Assembly (NCBI GenBank): GCA_013289065.1
Contig: JABDAP010000019.1
Coordinates: 1 to 36,797 of the forward strand
Direction of reading: 5' to 3'
Length of the DNA: 36,797 bases
DNA from: Bacteroidota bacterium
Lineage (GTDB): Bacteria; Bacteroidota; Bacteroidia; Chitinophagales; Chitinophagaceae
In this document: piece by piece, positions 7,925 through 16,645 of the stretch
Position numbering within the stretch: position 1 is the stretch's first letter
Layout of the letters: the number at the start of each line of letters is the position of its first letter
Position numbers and translations under genes: made by a program
The notes under the pieces: generated by a model
What the model was told of the DNA's origin: nothing
The model's database searches: none
The model's input: the letters and a program-made list of their open reading frames with translations, nothing else

Positions 7925-10585
7925 ATGAAAAAATCGATCCTTTTCTTTTTAATAATTCTCGTGTGTGGTCAGTCGTCTTATGCGGCTCACCTGAAAGGCG
8001 GTTGGATCCAATATACTTATCTCGGGCCCGGCGGTACAGCAAATAGTTCTAAATACCAGGTTACTGTGCGACAATATCTCTTGTGCAGTTCCTCCGCTAC
8101 GCAAAGAGATGCGCAGGTTTACTTGGGAGTATTTGATGGAGTTACAAACCAATTAATCAATACAATCACAATTGCGAGGTCAAGTTCAGATAATCCTAAT
8201 AAAACAACTTTCAGCCCTTGTCTCAATAATCCTAAACCAGTCTGTTATATCATCGATATTTATACACAGATAATCGATCTGCCAAACAACCCCGCCGGTT
8301 ATACACTTACTGTACAAAGATGTTGCAGGGTTGGGAGCATAGTAAATGTTCAGGATCCTTCAAATAATTACGGCTTGAGTTATACAACTAAAATACCAGG
8401 GTTCATTAACGGCATAGATTATTCACATAACAGTAGCCCAGCATTTGCACAAAAAGATACTGTTATTGTTTGTCATAATACACCTTTCACATTCGATTTC
8501 AGCGCAACCGATTCGGATGGTGATATTTTAAGCTATAGTTTTTGTGATGGCTTAACCGGGGGATTTAATGATCCGAATAATAGTCAGAATGCAGCACAGC
8601 CTGATCCACCAAGTAATCCACCATATACAGCAATCGCATATAGTGTTGGATACACCGGTTCATCACCTATGGGTCTGAATGTTACCATCGATCAGAATAC
8701 GGGAATAATATCCGGTGTAGCACCTGATTCTGTTGGAGAATATGTAATATCTGTTTGCGCAAGCGAATTCAGGAATAATGTACTGATCGGTACAACAAAA
8801 AAAGAAATTCATATTACTGTGGGAGATTGTTCTTTATCGGCCGCTGCTTTAAAGCCAACTTATATTACCTGCAATGGAACCTCTTTAAGTTTTCAAAATG
8901 AATCAACCAATTCAAGCATCATTTCTTATTTGTGGGATTTTGGCGTACCGTCAATTACAACAGATACTTCCACCAGCCCAACACCTACCTATGATTATTT
9001 AAAAAGTGGAAAAGACAGTGGAACATTTACGGTGAAATTAAAAGTTGCGACATCAGCCGGCTGTCAGGATTCGACTACTGCACTGGTAAAAGTATATCCG
9101 GGCTTCGCACCGAATTTTACAGCACAGGGAACCTGCTATTTAAACAGCTATCAATTTCTTGATGCGACAGTTACTAAATATGGATCGGTAAACAGCTGGA
9201 AATGGAATTTCGGCGACAGCACCACATTGGCAGACACGGCAAGCTCAAAAGATTCCGCATGGAAATATCCTGCCGCCACCACTACAAAAGTTTCGTTGAT
9301 AGTGAGTAACACTAAAGGTTGTGTTGATACAGTGGTGCAAACATTGAATGTGCTTGACAGGCCCATACTGAGTTTACCCTTCCGCGATACGCTGATCTGC
9401 AGCAATGATACCCTCGCCCTAAAAGTAAACACGCTCAGTGGAACCGTTTTGTGGACGCCTGTGAACGGCCCGAATAAAACGAGGATCATCAACCCGACTT
9501 CTACTTCGCCACTGGTTTTTCCGCAGGACACGACAAAATATTATGTATCTGTTAATGACAATGGCTGTGCCAATACCGATTCGGTGAACGTAAATGTTCT
9601 GCAGTTCATTTCTGTGAAAGCCGGTATTGATACGGGCATCTGTAAAACAGATACGTTTCATCTGCGCCCCGTCAGCTATGCACTCAGTTATAAATGGACC
9701 GCTTCCACCAATGTAAAAGTTGACAATGTAAAATATCCATTGGTGCAACCATTGGTTACCACGCGCTATTATGTGGTTGCCAACCTGGGCAAGTGCCAGG
9801 CCAATGATTCGGTGCTTGTAAAAGTAGCGCCATATCCTTCTGCCGCTGCCGGGCCCGATATGACCATCTGTTACGGCTCCCGGCTACAGTTAACCGGAAG
9901 CGTTGTGGGTACGGTGTTTACGTGGAGCCCGACGAGTTCACTCATCAATGAAAAAACATTAACACCTATAGCCGGGCCAACAAAAACAACCGAGTATGTT
10001 TTAAGTGTAACAGATACGGTTGGATGCCCTAAACCAAAAAATGACACAGTTATTGTAACCGTGATCCCGCAGATCATTGCGTATGCGGGAAAAGACACAA
10101 CCGTTGTTCCCGGACAGGCTTTACAATTAGGTGCAACCGGTGGAACAAATTATGAATGGACGCCTTCGAGTTTTTTGAGCAATGCATCTATCGCAGATCC
10201 TGTTGCAACATTCGACAATACGGTTGATTCTGTTTTATATACTGTTCATGTAAGTGACGGCGGCTGTTCTGCTGATGACCAGGTGGTGGTGCATGTTTTC
10301 AAATCATCGCCCGATATTATTGTACCAACAGGGTTTACGCCGAATGGTGACGGAAAGAATGATATCATTAAACCCATACCGTTCGGCATCAGCAAATTAA
10401 ATTTCTTCAGTATCTATAACCGCTGGGGGCAACTGTTATTTTTTACAACAGAACTTAACAAGGGTTGGGATGGCAGCTTTAACGGCACTGCACAACCAAG
10501 CGGTACCTATGTTTACCAGACACAAGGTGTTGATTATACCGGCAAGATCGTTTTCAGAAAAGGGACGGTGGTGTTGATCAGATAG
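7925..10585 (+). CDS. Secreted PKD-containing surface protein, T9SS type B (paralogue)
   Basis: An 886-residue exported protein with the same design as 3178-5778: signal peptide (residues 1-20, ending SSYA), Cys-containing N-terminal region with HLKGGW, PKD-like domains (YLWDFG, WKWNFGDS), repeated Ig-like strands, and a type B C-terminal domain starting PDIIVPTGFTPNGDGKND and ending GTVVLIR. Long stretches in the middle and C-terminal parts are near-identical to the first paralogue (for example KYPLVQPLV, then YYV and ANLGKC), pointing to a duplication. The N-terminal half has diverged more. Likely surface-exposed or released; the specific role is unknown. Confidence 0.9.
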   Translation: MKKSILFFLIILVCGQSSYAAHLKGGWIQYTYLGPGGTANSSKYQVTVRQYLLCSSSATQRDAQVYLGVFDGVTNQLINTITIARSSSDNPNKTTFSPCLNNPKPVCYIIDIYTQIIDLPNNPAGYTLTVQRCCRVGSIVNVQDPSNNYGLSYTTKIPGFINGIDYSHNSSPAFAQKDTVIVCHNTPFTFDFSATDSDGDILSYSFCDGLTGGFNDPNNSQNAAQPDPPSNPPYTAIAYSVGYTGSSPMGLNVTIDQNTGIISGVAPDSVGEYVISVCASEFRNNVLIGTTKKEIHITVGDCSLSAAALKPTYITCNGTSLSFQNESTNSSIISYLWDFGVPSITTDTSTSPTPTYDYLKSGKDSGTFTVKLKVATSAGCQDSTTALVKVYPGFAPNFTAQGTCYLNSYQFLDATVTKYGSVNSWKWNFGDSTTLADTASSKDSAWKYPAATTTKVSLIVSNTKGCVDTVVQTLNVLDRPILSLPFRDTLICSNDTLALKVNTLSGTVLWTPVNGPNKTRIINPTSTSPLVFPQDTTKYYVSVNDNGCANTDSVNVNVLQFISVKAGIDTGICKTDTFHLRPVSYALSYKWTASTNVKVDNVKYPLVQPLVTTRYYVVANLGKCQANDSVLVKVAPYPSAAAGPDMTICYGSRLQLTGSVVGTVFTWSPTSSLINEKTLTPIAGPTKTTEYVLSVTDTVGCPKPKNDTVIVTVIPQIIAYAGKDTTVVPGQALQLGATGGTNYEWTPSSFLSNASIADPVATFDNTVDSVLYTVHVSDGGCSADDQVVVHVFKSSPDIIVPTGFTPNGDGKNDIIKPIPFGISKLNFFSIYNRWGQLLFFTTELNKGWDGSFNGTAQPSGTYVYQTQGVDYTGKIVFRKGTVVLIR

Positions 10586-10590
10586 GCAAT

Positions 10591-10702
10591 GGTGAATAGG
10601 TAATAGTGAACAAGTTTTTTACTTTGCTTTCCAGATCAATCTATTAAGTTTTAAGTTTTGATCATTGGCCACTCACGACTCACGACTCACGACTCACGAT
10701 TC
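10591..10702. repeat. Mixed heptamer arrays, direct only
   Basis: Three different 7-base words occur in one gap: GGTGAAT, AGGTAAT and AGTGAAC (10591-10611); TTAAGTT twice (10644-10657); and ACTCACG four times in a row (10671-10698). No inverted partner arm is visible. No promoter was found with confidence for the gene at 10761. Confidence 0.75.
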
Positions 10703-10760
10703 AATTTTACCCACTTCAAAACATACAAATCACTTAATTTAGCGCACATATTTTTTACAG

Positions 10761-11516
10761 ATGGATAAGATCATTTTAATTACCGGGGCTACTTCGGGTT
10801 TTGGAAAAGCGATGGCAGAAAAATTTGCTGCTGCCGGCTGGAACTGTATCATTACGGGCAGAAGAAAAGACAGGCTGGATATGTTGTCGAAAGAATTACA
10901 GGCCGCTTACAAAATCAAAACGCTTGCCCTGGTATTTGATGTACAAAACAGGGACGCTGTTTTTTCATCGCTTGAAAATTTACCGGATGAATGGAAAAAT
11001 ATTGACGTGCTTGTAAACAATGCCGGGCTCGCATTGGGAAGAGATAGTTTTGAAAATGCGAATCTGGATGACTGGGACACAATGATGGACACCAATGTAA
11101 AAGGTATGATGTATGTAACCAAAGCCGTATTGCCTTACATGACGGCAAGAAAAAAAGGGCATATCATCAACATGGGATCGGTTGCGGGCAAAGAAGTATA
11201 TAAAGACGGCAATGGTTACTGCGCCAGTAAGTATGCAGTGGATGCATTGAGTAAATCAATGCGCATTGACCTGTTACCACACCGCATCAAAGTAACTGCG
11301 ATACAGCCCGGCGCTGCGGAAACAGAATTTGCGATCGTACGATTTAAAGGAGATGCATCAAAAGCAAAACAGGTGTATGATGGTTATACGCCGTTACACG
11401 CAGAAGATATTGCAGACATCGCTTTTTATTGTGCCAATCTTCCTGAACATGTATGCATCAATGACCTGGTGGTTACCTGTACATCACAGGCCGATGCAAT
11501 TTATTTTCATAAATAA
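10761..11516 (+). CDS. SDR-family NAD(P)-dependent oxidoreductase (YdfG-like)
   Basis: A 251-residue classical short-chain dehydrogenase acting in the cytoplasm. The Rossmann motif TGATSGFG lies at residues 8-15, NNAG follows the fourth strand, and the catalytic pair is Tyr153 and Lys157 in YCASK. The GRRKDRL segment after strand two favours NADP(H). The overall pattern is closest to the 3-hydroxy acid / serine dehydrogenase (YdfG) group, but the substrate is not decided by sequence. The next gene starts 9 bases after the stop, so the two are probably one operon. Confidence 0.92.
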   Translation: MDKIILITGATSGFGKAMAEKFAAAGWNCIITGRRKDRLDMLSKELQAAYKIKTLALVFDVQNRDAVFSSLENLPDEWKNIDVLVNNAGLALGRDSFENANLDDWDTMMDTNVKGMMYVTKAVLPYMTARKKGHIINMGSVAGKEVYKDGNGYCASKYAVDALSKSMRIDLLPHRIKVTAIQPGAAETEFAIVRFKGDASKAKQVYDGYTPLHAEDIADIAFYCANLPEHVCINDLVVTCTSQADAIYFHK

Positions 11517-11525
11517 ACCAGCTAT

Positions 11526-12020
11526 ATGTTTACATCTATCAAACAATTTCTAGACGTGTGGGAATCAGAAACTGCTTCCACGCTTTCTATTTTCAACAAC
11601 CTCACAGACGAAAGTTTGTCAAAAGATCTTGTGCATGAACACAGGACAATCGACCGCAACGTAAATCATATCATTATTTGTGCTGCGGGCATCCCGTTGG
11701 AAGCAACATTGCCGGTTGAAGACTATTCAACAGAAAAACACCATACCAAAGGATCGATCATCGATGCATATAAAAAAGCAACAGACTCAGTAAAAGTTGC
11801 AGCTGCTAAATGGACAGACGAAACATTACAGGAAGACACACCGATGTATGGTGAAACATGGAAAAAAGGATTTGCACTTTGGGTAACGGTTACCCATCAG
11901 ATACATCACCGCGGGCAATTAACTGTGCTGATGCGTTTGGCAGGATTAAAAGTTCCGGGCGTTTACGGCCCATCAAAAGAAGAATGGGAAGCGATGCCGT
12001 TTTTACCGCCGGCGGATTAG
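11526..12020 (+). CDS. DinB-family protein
   Basis: A 164-residue four-helix-bundle protein of the DinB/YfiT type. The C-terminal metal-binding segment VTHQIHHRGQL is characteristic and should provide histidines for a divalent metal site, with a further His in the helix reading NVNHIIICA. Members in other bacteria include thiol-dependent enzymes and proteins without known activity, so only the fold is assigned here. It follows the SDR gene by 9 bases. A heptamer inverted repeat begins just past its stop. Confidence 0.88.
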   Translation: MFTSIKQFLDVWESETASTLSIFNNLTDESLSKDLVHEHRTIDRNVNHIIICAAGIPLEATLPVEDYSTEKHHTKGSIIDAYKKATDSVKVAAAKWTDETLQEDTPMYGETWKKGFALWVTVTHQIHHRGQLTVLMRLAGLKVPGVYGPSKEEWEAMPFLPPAD

Positions 12021-12026
12021 ATAGGT

Positions 12027-12108
12027 AGTTAAGAGTTAAAAGTGAATAGTTAAAAGTTATTTGCAAGCAATTCTTCACTTTTAACTCTTAACTATTCACT
12101 TTTAACTT
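12027..12108. repeat. Heptamer inverted repeat between convergent genes
   Basis: The left arm (12027-12057) reads in 7-base steps AGTTAAG, AGTTAAA, AGTGAAT, AGTTAAA. The right arm (12074-12108) carries the same words inverted. One 20-base word, AGTTAAGAGTTAAAAGTGAA, is exactly mirrored. The right arm runs into the flavin oxidoreductase gene and encodes its last residues (LKVNS) and stop. No T-run makes it an ordinary terminator. Confidence 0.88.
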
Positions 12109-13038
12109 CCGCAAAGCTTCTTCATAATCATTCCAGATCTCATTCACCACTTCAGCCGCAGGTTTAATATTCTTTATCAACGCGCTGACTTGTCCTATTT
12201 CCAATTCGCCTTCTTCAAGATCGCCTTCGAACATTCCTTTTTTGGCACGGGCACGGCCTAGGATCTTTGTCAGCTCTTCTTCATTGGCGCCGCGTAATTC
12301 AGCGTTGCGGATTTCGGTGAAGAAATTATTTTTTAATAAACGTACAGGCATTAATTTTTTCATACTTAATAAAGTATCACCTTCCTGCGCTTTGATCACC
12401 GCTTCTTTAAAAGCCATATGCGATGAGGCTTCCGGCGTACAAACAAAACGGCTGCCCACCTGTACGCCATCTGCGCCTAATACCATTGCAGCCAGCATTT
12501 GTTTACCTGATGCAATGCCGCCTGCAGCGATCACGGGAATTTTCACCGCTTCTTTTACCAATGGCACAAGCACCATGGTAGTGGTTTCTTCTCTACCATT
12601 ATGTCCGCCCGCTTCGAACCCTTCGGCTACAACTGCATCGCATCCTGCTTCTTCTGCTTTCATTGCAAATTTACTGCTGCTTACAACATGCACAACCGTA
12701 ATTCCTTTTTCTTTTAAAAAACCGGTGTATGTTTTTGGATTGCCGGCACTGGTAAAAACGATCGAAATTTTTTCTTCAATAATTATTTTTAAAAGTTCTT
12801 CCACATCGGGATACATCAAAGGAATATTTACACCGAATGGTTTATCCGTTGCTGTTTTACATTGCTGAATATGTTCACGCAACACCGCGGGATACATACT
12901 GCCTGCGCCGATCAAACCTAATGCACCGGCGTTACTAACAGCACTTGCCAAACGCCATCCGCTTGCCCATACCATTCCGGCCTGGATGATGGGGTATCGA
13001 ACGTTGAAGAGTTGTGTGAGGCGGTTTTGAGAATTCAT
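12088..13038 (-). CDS. NMO/YrpB-family FMN oxidoreductase
   Basis: A 316-residue TIM-barrel flavoprotein of the nitronate monooxygenase (2-nitropropane dioxygenase) superfamily. The N-terminal signature RYPIIQAGMVWASGWRLASA, the AVVAEGFEAGGHNG segment and the phosphate-binding VIAAGGIASGKQM followed by GADGVQVGSRF are all present. Such proteins oxidise nitronates such as propionate-3-nitronate, or reduce enoyl groups in the FabK-like branch, and sequence alone does not separate these. The final residues and stop codon are built from the heptamer array at 12088-12108. An imperfect palindrome (13061-13167) lies just upstream of the start. Confidence 0.88.
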   Translation of the reverse strand: MNSQNRLTQLFNVRYPIIQAGMVWASGWRLASAVSNAGALGLIGAGSMYPAVLREHIQQCKTATDKPFGVNIPLMYPDVEELLKIIIEEKISIVFTSAGNPKTYTGFLKEKGITVVHVVSSSKFAMKAEEAGCDAVVAEGFEAGGHNGREETTTMVLVPLVKEAVKIPVIAAGGIASGKQMLAAMVLGADGVQVGSRFVCTPEASSHMAFKEAVIKAQEGDTLLSMKKLMPVRLLKNNFFTEIRNAELRGANEEELTKILGRARAKKGMFEGDLEEGELEIGQVSALIKNIKPAAEVVNEIWNDYEEALRKLKVNS

Positions 13039-13060
13039 TGCTGCAATTTAAAGAAAAAGA

Positions 13061-13167
13061 AATGGCACGCGGATGACGCAGATCAAACGGATTTACACGG
13101 GTTAAAATTATTGAGCAACGAACAAATCCGCATACATCGGCTTAATCCGCGTTATCCGCGTACCATT
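13061..13167. repeat. Imperfect 43-base-arm palindrome
   Basis: Arms at 13061-13103 and 13125-13167 match inverted at 33 of 43 positions, and most of the differences are transitions. Internal units of about 9-10 bases (ACGCGGATG, ACGCAGATC and similar) recur. It lies between two minus-strand genes, upstream of the flavin oxidoreductase and downstream of the nucleotidyltransferase. Confidence 0.88.
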
Positions 13168-13205
13168 AATATTTGATATTGAAAATGTTTCGGAATTAAA
13201 ATAAT

Positions 13206-14198
13206 CTACCCAAAATCGATCTCGGTATTATCACCAATATTCAGGCTGCGGCTCAATCCTTTTACAGAAGCATCACTGCCGATCAAAGAATTATCAAGCA
13301 CCACTTCAAATAAATTAGTGTAAGAGCCGATGATGCTGTCGCGGATGATGGAATGTTTGATGGAAGTATTGGCACCAATGGCCACATGCGGGCCGATGAT
13401 CGAATTGGAAATATCGCAACCCGGTGCAATACTCACCGGCGGAATGATGATAGTGTCTTTAAAATCGTGCGTGCCGGTTACATTGCCGCCAAATTTTTTA
13501 AGTAACGTGGCGTTGCTTTCGAGCAGTGTTTCTTTTCTTCCGCAATCAAACCAGTTCTTTACTTTGAAGGCCTGCACTTTCGCGCCGCGTTTGATCATAC
13601 ACTCGAGTGCATCTGTCAGATTATATTCGCCAAATGTTTTTATGTCCTGCGCAAATAAATGATGCAGGCACTCAAATAAAAAATTCGTTTCTTTTATTTT
13701 ATATAAACCCACCAGCGCCATATTGCTTTTTGGTATCGCCGGTTTTTCTACCACCTGTTCTATAAATCCGTCTTCGCCAACAGTTGCCACGCCAAAGTTT
13801 CTCGGGTCATCCACTTTTTTAATGCCGATCATGCTATACTCGCTGTTCACCACTTCTTTTACATCATACTCGCAGATCGTATCGCCCAATGCAACAAATA
13901 CTTCATCGGTTCCAACAATATTTCTTGTGAGCTCGATCGCATGGCCTGTACCCTGGCGCTCATTCTGAAAAACAAAATGCGTGGTAAGGTCGGGATAAGT
14001 CTGTTTTACATAATCCTGGATCTTTTCACCCAGGTAACCAACGATAAAAATAAATTCATTGATGCCCGCTTCATGTAACTGGTCAACGATAAAACTCAGT
14101 ATCGTTTTACCGGCTATCGGGATCAAAGCTTTTGGTTGCGTATAAGTATGCGGCCTTAATTTGGTACCGGCTCCGGCCACGGGAATGATCGCTTTCAT
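13206..14198 (-). CDS. Sugar-phosphate nucleotidyltransferase with left-handed beta-helix tail
   Basis: A 330-residue enzyme. The N-terminal half is a nucleotidyltransferase domain with the signature PVAGAGTKLRPHTYTQPKAL, a variant of GxGTRLRP, and QNERQGTGHAIEL, ALGD and VVEKP segments. The C-terminal part (from about residue 250) has hexapeptide-like turns such as GPHVAIGANTSI, giving a left-handed beta-helix. This is the long form of glucose-1-phosphate thymidylyl/uridylyl-transferase used to activate sugars for polysaccharides. Nucleotide and sugar specificity are not certain. It is divergent from glyA; the 258-base gap holds a heptamer inverted repeat at 14332-14431. Confidence 0.87.
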   Translation of the reverse strand: MKAIIPVAGAGTKLRPHTYTQPKALIPIAGKTILSFIVDQLHEAGINEFIFIVGYLGEKIQDYVKQTYPDLTTHFVFQNERQGTGHAIELTRNIVGTDEVFVALGDTICEYDVKEVVNSEYSMIGIKKVDDPRNFGVATVGEDGFIEQVVEKPAIPKSNMALVGLYKIKETNFLFECLHHLFAQDIKTFGEYNLTDALECMIKRGAKVQAFKVKNWFDCGRKETLLESNATLLKKFGGNVTGTHDFKDTIIIPPVSIAPGCDISNSIIGPHVAIGANTSIKHSIIRDSIIGSYTNLFEVVLDNSLIGSDASVKGLSRSLNIGDNTEIDFG

Positions 14199-14331
14199 GG
14201 GGGTCGTTTATGTTTGAAATTGTTCTGCTCAATCTATCTCACAAATCTTTTATGTACACCAGACACATTCTCAGGAGGCGCAAAATAGGAAAAACTGGTA
14301 ACTACGCAAGTTTTGGGGAAAAGATGCGGAT

Positions 14332-14431
14332 AGCTGTCAGCTTTGAGCTATCAGCTGCCGGCCTTGATTTTCATTGGAAATGCAAATACATTTTCTCACA
14401 GCTGATGGCTGAAAGCTGATGGCTCAAAGCT
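14332..14431. repeat. Heptamer inverted repeat in a divergent promoter region
   Basis: The left arm (14332-14357) steps as AGCTGTC, AGCTTTG, AGCTATC, AGCTG. The right arm (14399-14431) steps as AGCTGAT, GGCTGAA, AGCTGAT, GGCTCAA. The arms mirror each other across about 41 bases. The right arm ends one base before the glyA -7 element, so it covers the position where a -33 element would be expected. Confidence 0.85.
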
Positions 14432-14439
14432 TATCTTTG
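14432..14439 (+). promoter_or_regulatory. glyA promoter -7 element TATCTTTG
   Basis: This is a full match to the Bacteroidota TAnnTTTG consensus, 17 bases before the glyA ATG. The leader would be only about a dozen bases. Confidence 0.65.
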
Positions 14440-14456
14440 CGGCAAACAAAAAGCTA

Positions 14457-15737
14457 ATGCAAAGAGATACACTGGTTTTCGACCTTATTAAACAGGAACT
14501 GGAAAGACAAAGGCATGGAATTGAACTCATCGCCTCTGAAAATTTTACCAGTCTGCAGGTAATGCAGGCCATGGGTAATGTGATGACCAATAAATATGCC
14601 GAAGGATATCCCGGCAGGCGTTATTATGCCGGTTGTGAAATTGTGGATCAGACAGAACAATTGGCGATAGACCGTTTAAAAGAAATTTTCAATATCGAAT
14701 ATGCCAATGTTCAGCCGCATAGCGGCGCACAGGCAAATGCTGCGGTAGCGCTCGCTGTTTTGCAACCGGGTGATGCCATTCTTGGCCTCGATCTCAGTAT
14801 GGGCGGGCATTTAACACATGGCTCAGCAGTAAACTATAGCGGCAAATTATACAAACCGAATTTTTATGGCGTAACACGCGAAGAAGGTTTGGTTGATTAT
14901 GATATGCTCGAAGCAAAAGCCCGTGAAGTAAAACCAAAGATGATCATTTGCGGTGCGAGTGCGTACAGCCGCGACTGGGACTATGCCCGCATCCGTAAAG
15001 TAGCTGATGAAGTAGGCGCGTTGGTAATGGCCGATATTGCACATCCGGCAGGATTGATCGCGAAAAGATTATTGAATGATCCTTTTGATCATTGCCATTT
15101 TGTTACCTCAACCACACACAAAACTTTACGTGGGCCGCGTGGTGGTATCATCATGATGCGTAAAGATTTTGAAAACCCGTTCGGGTTGAAAGATGTAAAA
15201 GGAAATATCCGCATGATGAGTAATCTCATGGATATGGCTGTGTTTCCGGGCATACAGGGCGGGCCGTTGGAACATGTGATCGCGGCAAAAGCCATTGCAT
15301 TCGGTGAAATATTGAGTGATGAATTTACCGTTTACGCAAACCAGGTTATAAAAAATTCACAGGCGCTGGCCAAAGCATTGGTGGCGAAAGAATACCAGAT
15401 CATCAGCGGCGGAACAGATAATCATTTGGTGCTGATCGACCTGCGGAATAAAAATATCAGTGGCAAAAAAGCAGAGCAGGCTTTGGTTATGGCCGATATT
15501 ACCGCCAACAAAAATATGGTTCCGTATGATGACAAGAGTGCATTTGTAACATCAGGTGTTCGTCTTGGCGTGCCTGCAATTACTACACGCGGTATGAAAG
15601 AAGAACACATGCAGTTTGTGGTAGATGCCATTGATAAAGTGTTGATGAATGCCGATGATACAAATATTATACAGGCAGTGAAAAAAGATGTGAATGATTT
15701 TATGACACAGTTTGTTTTGTATCCTGAGTTAGGTTAA
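14457..15737 (+). CDS. glyA: Serine hydroxymethyltransferase
   Basis: This PLP enzyme interconverts serine and glycine with tetrahydrofolate and supplies one-carbon units for purine, thymidylate and methionine synthesis. At 426 residues it has the family's usual length. Recognisable parts are LIASENFTS near the N-terminus, the tetrahydrofolate/PLP segments [15 protein letters not shown] and [12 protein letters not shown], and the PLP lysine in [13 protein letters not shown] (Lys222, codon 15120-15122). The start follows a good -7 element by 17 bases. The last two codons and the stop (L-G-TAA) already belong to a GGTTAAA-type array that continues beyond the gene. Confidence 0.98.
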   Translation: MQRDTLVFDLIKQELERQRHGIELIASENFTSLQVMQAMGNVMTNKYAEGYPGRRYYAGCEIVDQTEQLAIDRLKEIFNIEYANVQPHSGAQANAAVALAVLQPGDAILGLDLSMGGHLTHGSAVNYSGKLYKPNFYGVTREEGLVDYDMLEAKAREVKPKMIICGASAYSRDWDYARIRKVADEVGALVMADIAHPAGLIAKRLLNDPFDHCHFVTSTTHKTLRGPRGGIIMMRKDFENPFGLKDVKGNIRMMSNLMDMAVFPGIQGGPLEHVIAAKAIAFGEILSDEFTVYANQVIKNSQALAKALVAKEYQIISGGTDNHLVLIDLRNKNISGKKAEQALVMADITANKNMVPYDDKSAFVTSGVRLGVPAITTRGMKEEHMQFVVDAIDKVLMNADDTNIIQAVKKDVNDFMTQFVLYPELG

Positions 15738-15756
15738 AAAGGTTAAAGTGGTTAAA
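15731..15756. repeat. GGTTAAA-type direct array at the glyA 3' end
   Basis: Words beginning GGTTAAA or GGTTAG recur every 9-10 bases, starting inside the last codons of glyA. The same word family forms the inverted repeats at 20567-20656 and 33773-33878. No mirrored arm is visible here. Confidence 0.7.
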
Positions 15757-15785
15757 TTGGGTTAGTATTTTTAAAAATATATTTT

Positions 15786-16208
15786 ATGATACAACGGATT
15801 CAGACATTGTGGTTGCTTTTTGCTTCGGCATTGGCATTTGCTACGTTGAAAATTTCTTTTTTCAGTGGCAATATTATAGTTGAAAATGTGAAACAGTTTC
15901 AGCACTTTACGGCCATGGGAAATATTTTCCTGATGATACTCACTGTTGTGGTGGCGCTGGGTTCATTGATCGCGATCTTTTTATTTAAGAACCGGAAATT
16001 GCAGATGCGTATTGCTTCGGGGATGATGGTTCTGTCGATCGTTAATCTTGTTCTTTATTATTTACAGACAAAAAATTTTATTCCATCAGACTGGTCATTT
16101 GATCTTACCTCATTACTTGCCATTGCCATCCCCTTCTTTTTATTTTTTGCAACAAGAGGAATTTATAAGGATGCGAAATTGTTGAGAAGTGTGGATCGAT
16201 TGAGGTAA
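15786..16208 (+). CDS. DUF4293-family membrane protein
   Basis: A 140-residue protein with four predicted membrane segments (about residues 7-25, 43-65, 73-93 and 104-122). The N-terminus MIQRIQTLWLLFA is typical of the DUF4293 family of Bacteroidota, for which no function is known to me. It follows glyA by 48 bases, which are mostly repeat array, and converges on uvrA across the 16220-16751 repeat block. Confidence 0.8.
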   Translation: MIQRIQTLWLLFASALAFATLKISFFSGNIIVENVKQFQHFTAMGNIFLMILTVVVALGSLIAIFLFKNRKLQMRIASGMMVLSIVNLVLYYLQTKNFIPSDWSFDLTSLLAIAIPFFLFFATRGIYKDAKLLRSVDRLR

Positions 16209-16219
16209 TTTTCTTTGCT

Positions 16220-16336
16220 GCATTGTTTGTCTCGCCGCATTGTTTGTCTCGTCGCATTGTTTGTCTCGTCGCATTGTTTGTCTCCTGACAAACAACTTGT
16301 GACACAAATAGTGTTTGTCAAGAGACAAACAAGTGC
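16220..16336. repeat. Palindromic element copy 1 with four 17-base units
   Basis: Four consecutive 17-base units of the form GCATTGTTTGTCTCGTC run from 16220 to 16287. The last one opens a palindrome of about 66 bases ending near 16336 (AAGTGC). Inside each arm TGTTTGTC and GACAAACA are themselves inverted over 4 bases, so the element is a palindrome of small palindromes. Copies 2 and 3 (16453-16535 and 16652-16734) carry only two of the 17-base units. Confidence 0.88.
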
Positions 16337-16353
16337 ATCTTAACAACGGTATG

Positions 16354-16446
16354 CTATAAAAATTTCCCCGTATAACTCTCTTTCACTTTTTTAATTCCCG
16401 CCGGAACACCTGCGTACACAAGGTTTCCGCCTATATCTCCTGCTTC
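16354..16446 (-). pseudogene. Duplicate of the uvrA 3' end (copy 1)
   Basis: The 93 bases encode the last 30 residues of UvrA, from EAGDIGGNLVYAG to ESYTGKFL, plus the stop. The stretch is identical to copy 2 and differs from the true uvrA end at two sites, both synonymous (third positions of a Val and an Ile codon). It begins abruptly after the palindromic element. An open frame joins element and tail, but no start signal supports a protein. Confidence 0.88.
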
Positions 16447-16552
16447 TCCGCCGCATTGTTTGTCTCGCCGCATCGTTTGTCTCCTGACAAACAACTTGTG
16501 ATACAAATAGTGTTTGTCAAGAGACAAACAAGTGCGTCTTAACAACGGCATG

Positions 16553-16645
16553 CTATAAAAATTTCCCCGTATAACTCTCTTTCACTTTTTTAATTCCCGC
16601 CGGAACACCTGCGTACACAAGGTTTCCGCCTATATCTCCTGCTTC
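16553..16645 (-). pseudogene. Duplicate of the uvrA 3' end (copy 2)
   Basis: Identical to copy 1 over 93 bases and placed exactly 199 bases further on. Homology to uvrA stops at the Glu codon of EAGDIGG, where the palindromic element begins. It cannot make a UvrA protein by itself; it is a by-product of a tandem duplication. Confidence 0.88.

Noticed and set aside
12027..12108. Inverted repeats between convergent genes as simple bidirectional terminators
   Set aside because: They lack T-runs next to the stems, and the same design occurs in promoters and inside genes. The real terminators here (7724-7759 and 20531-20561) look different.
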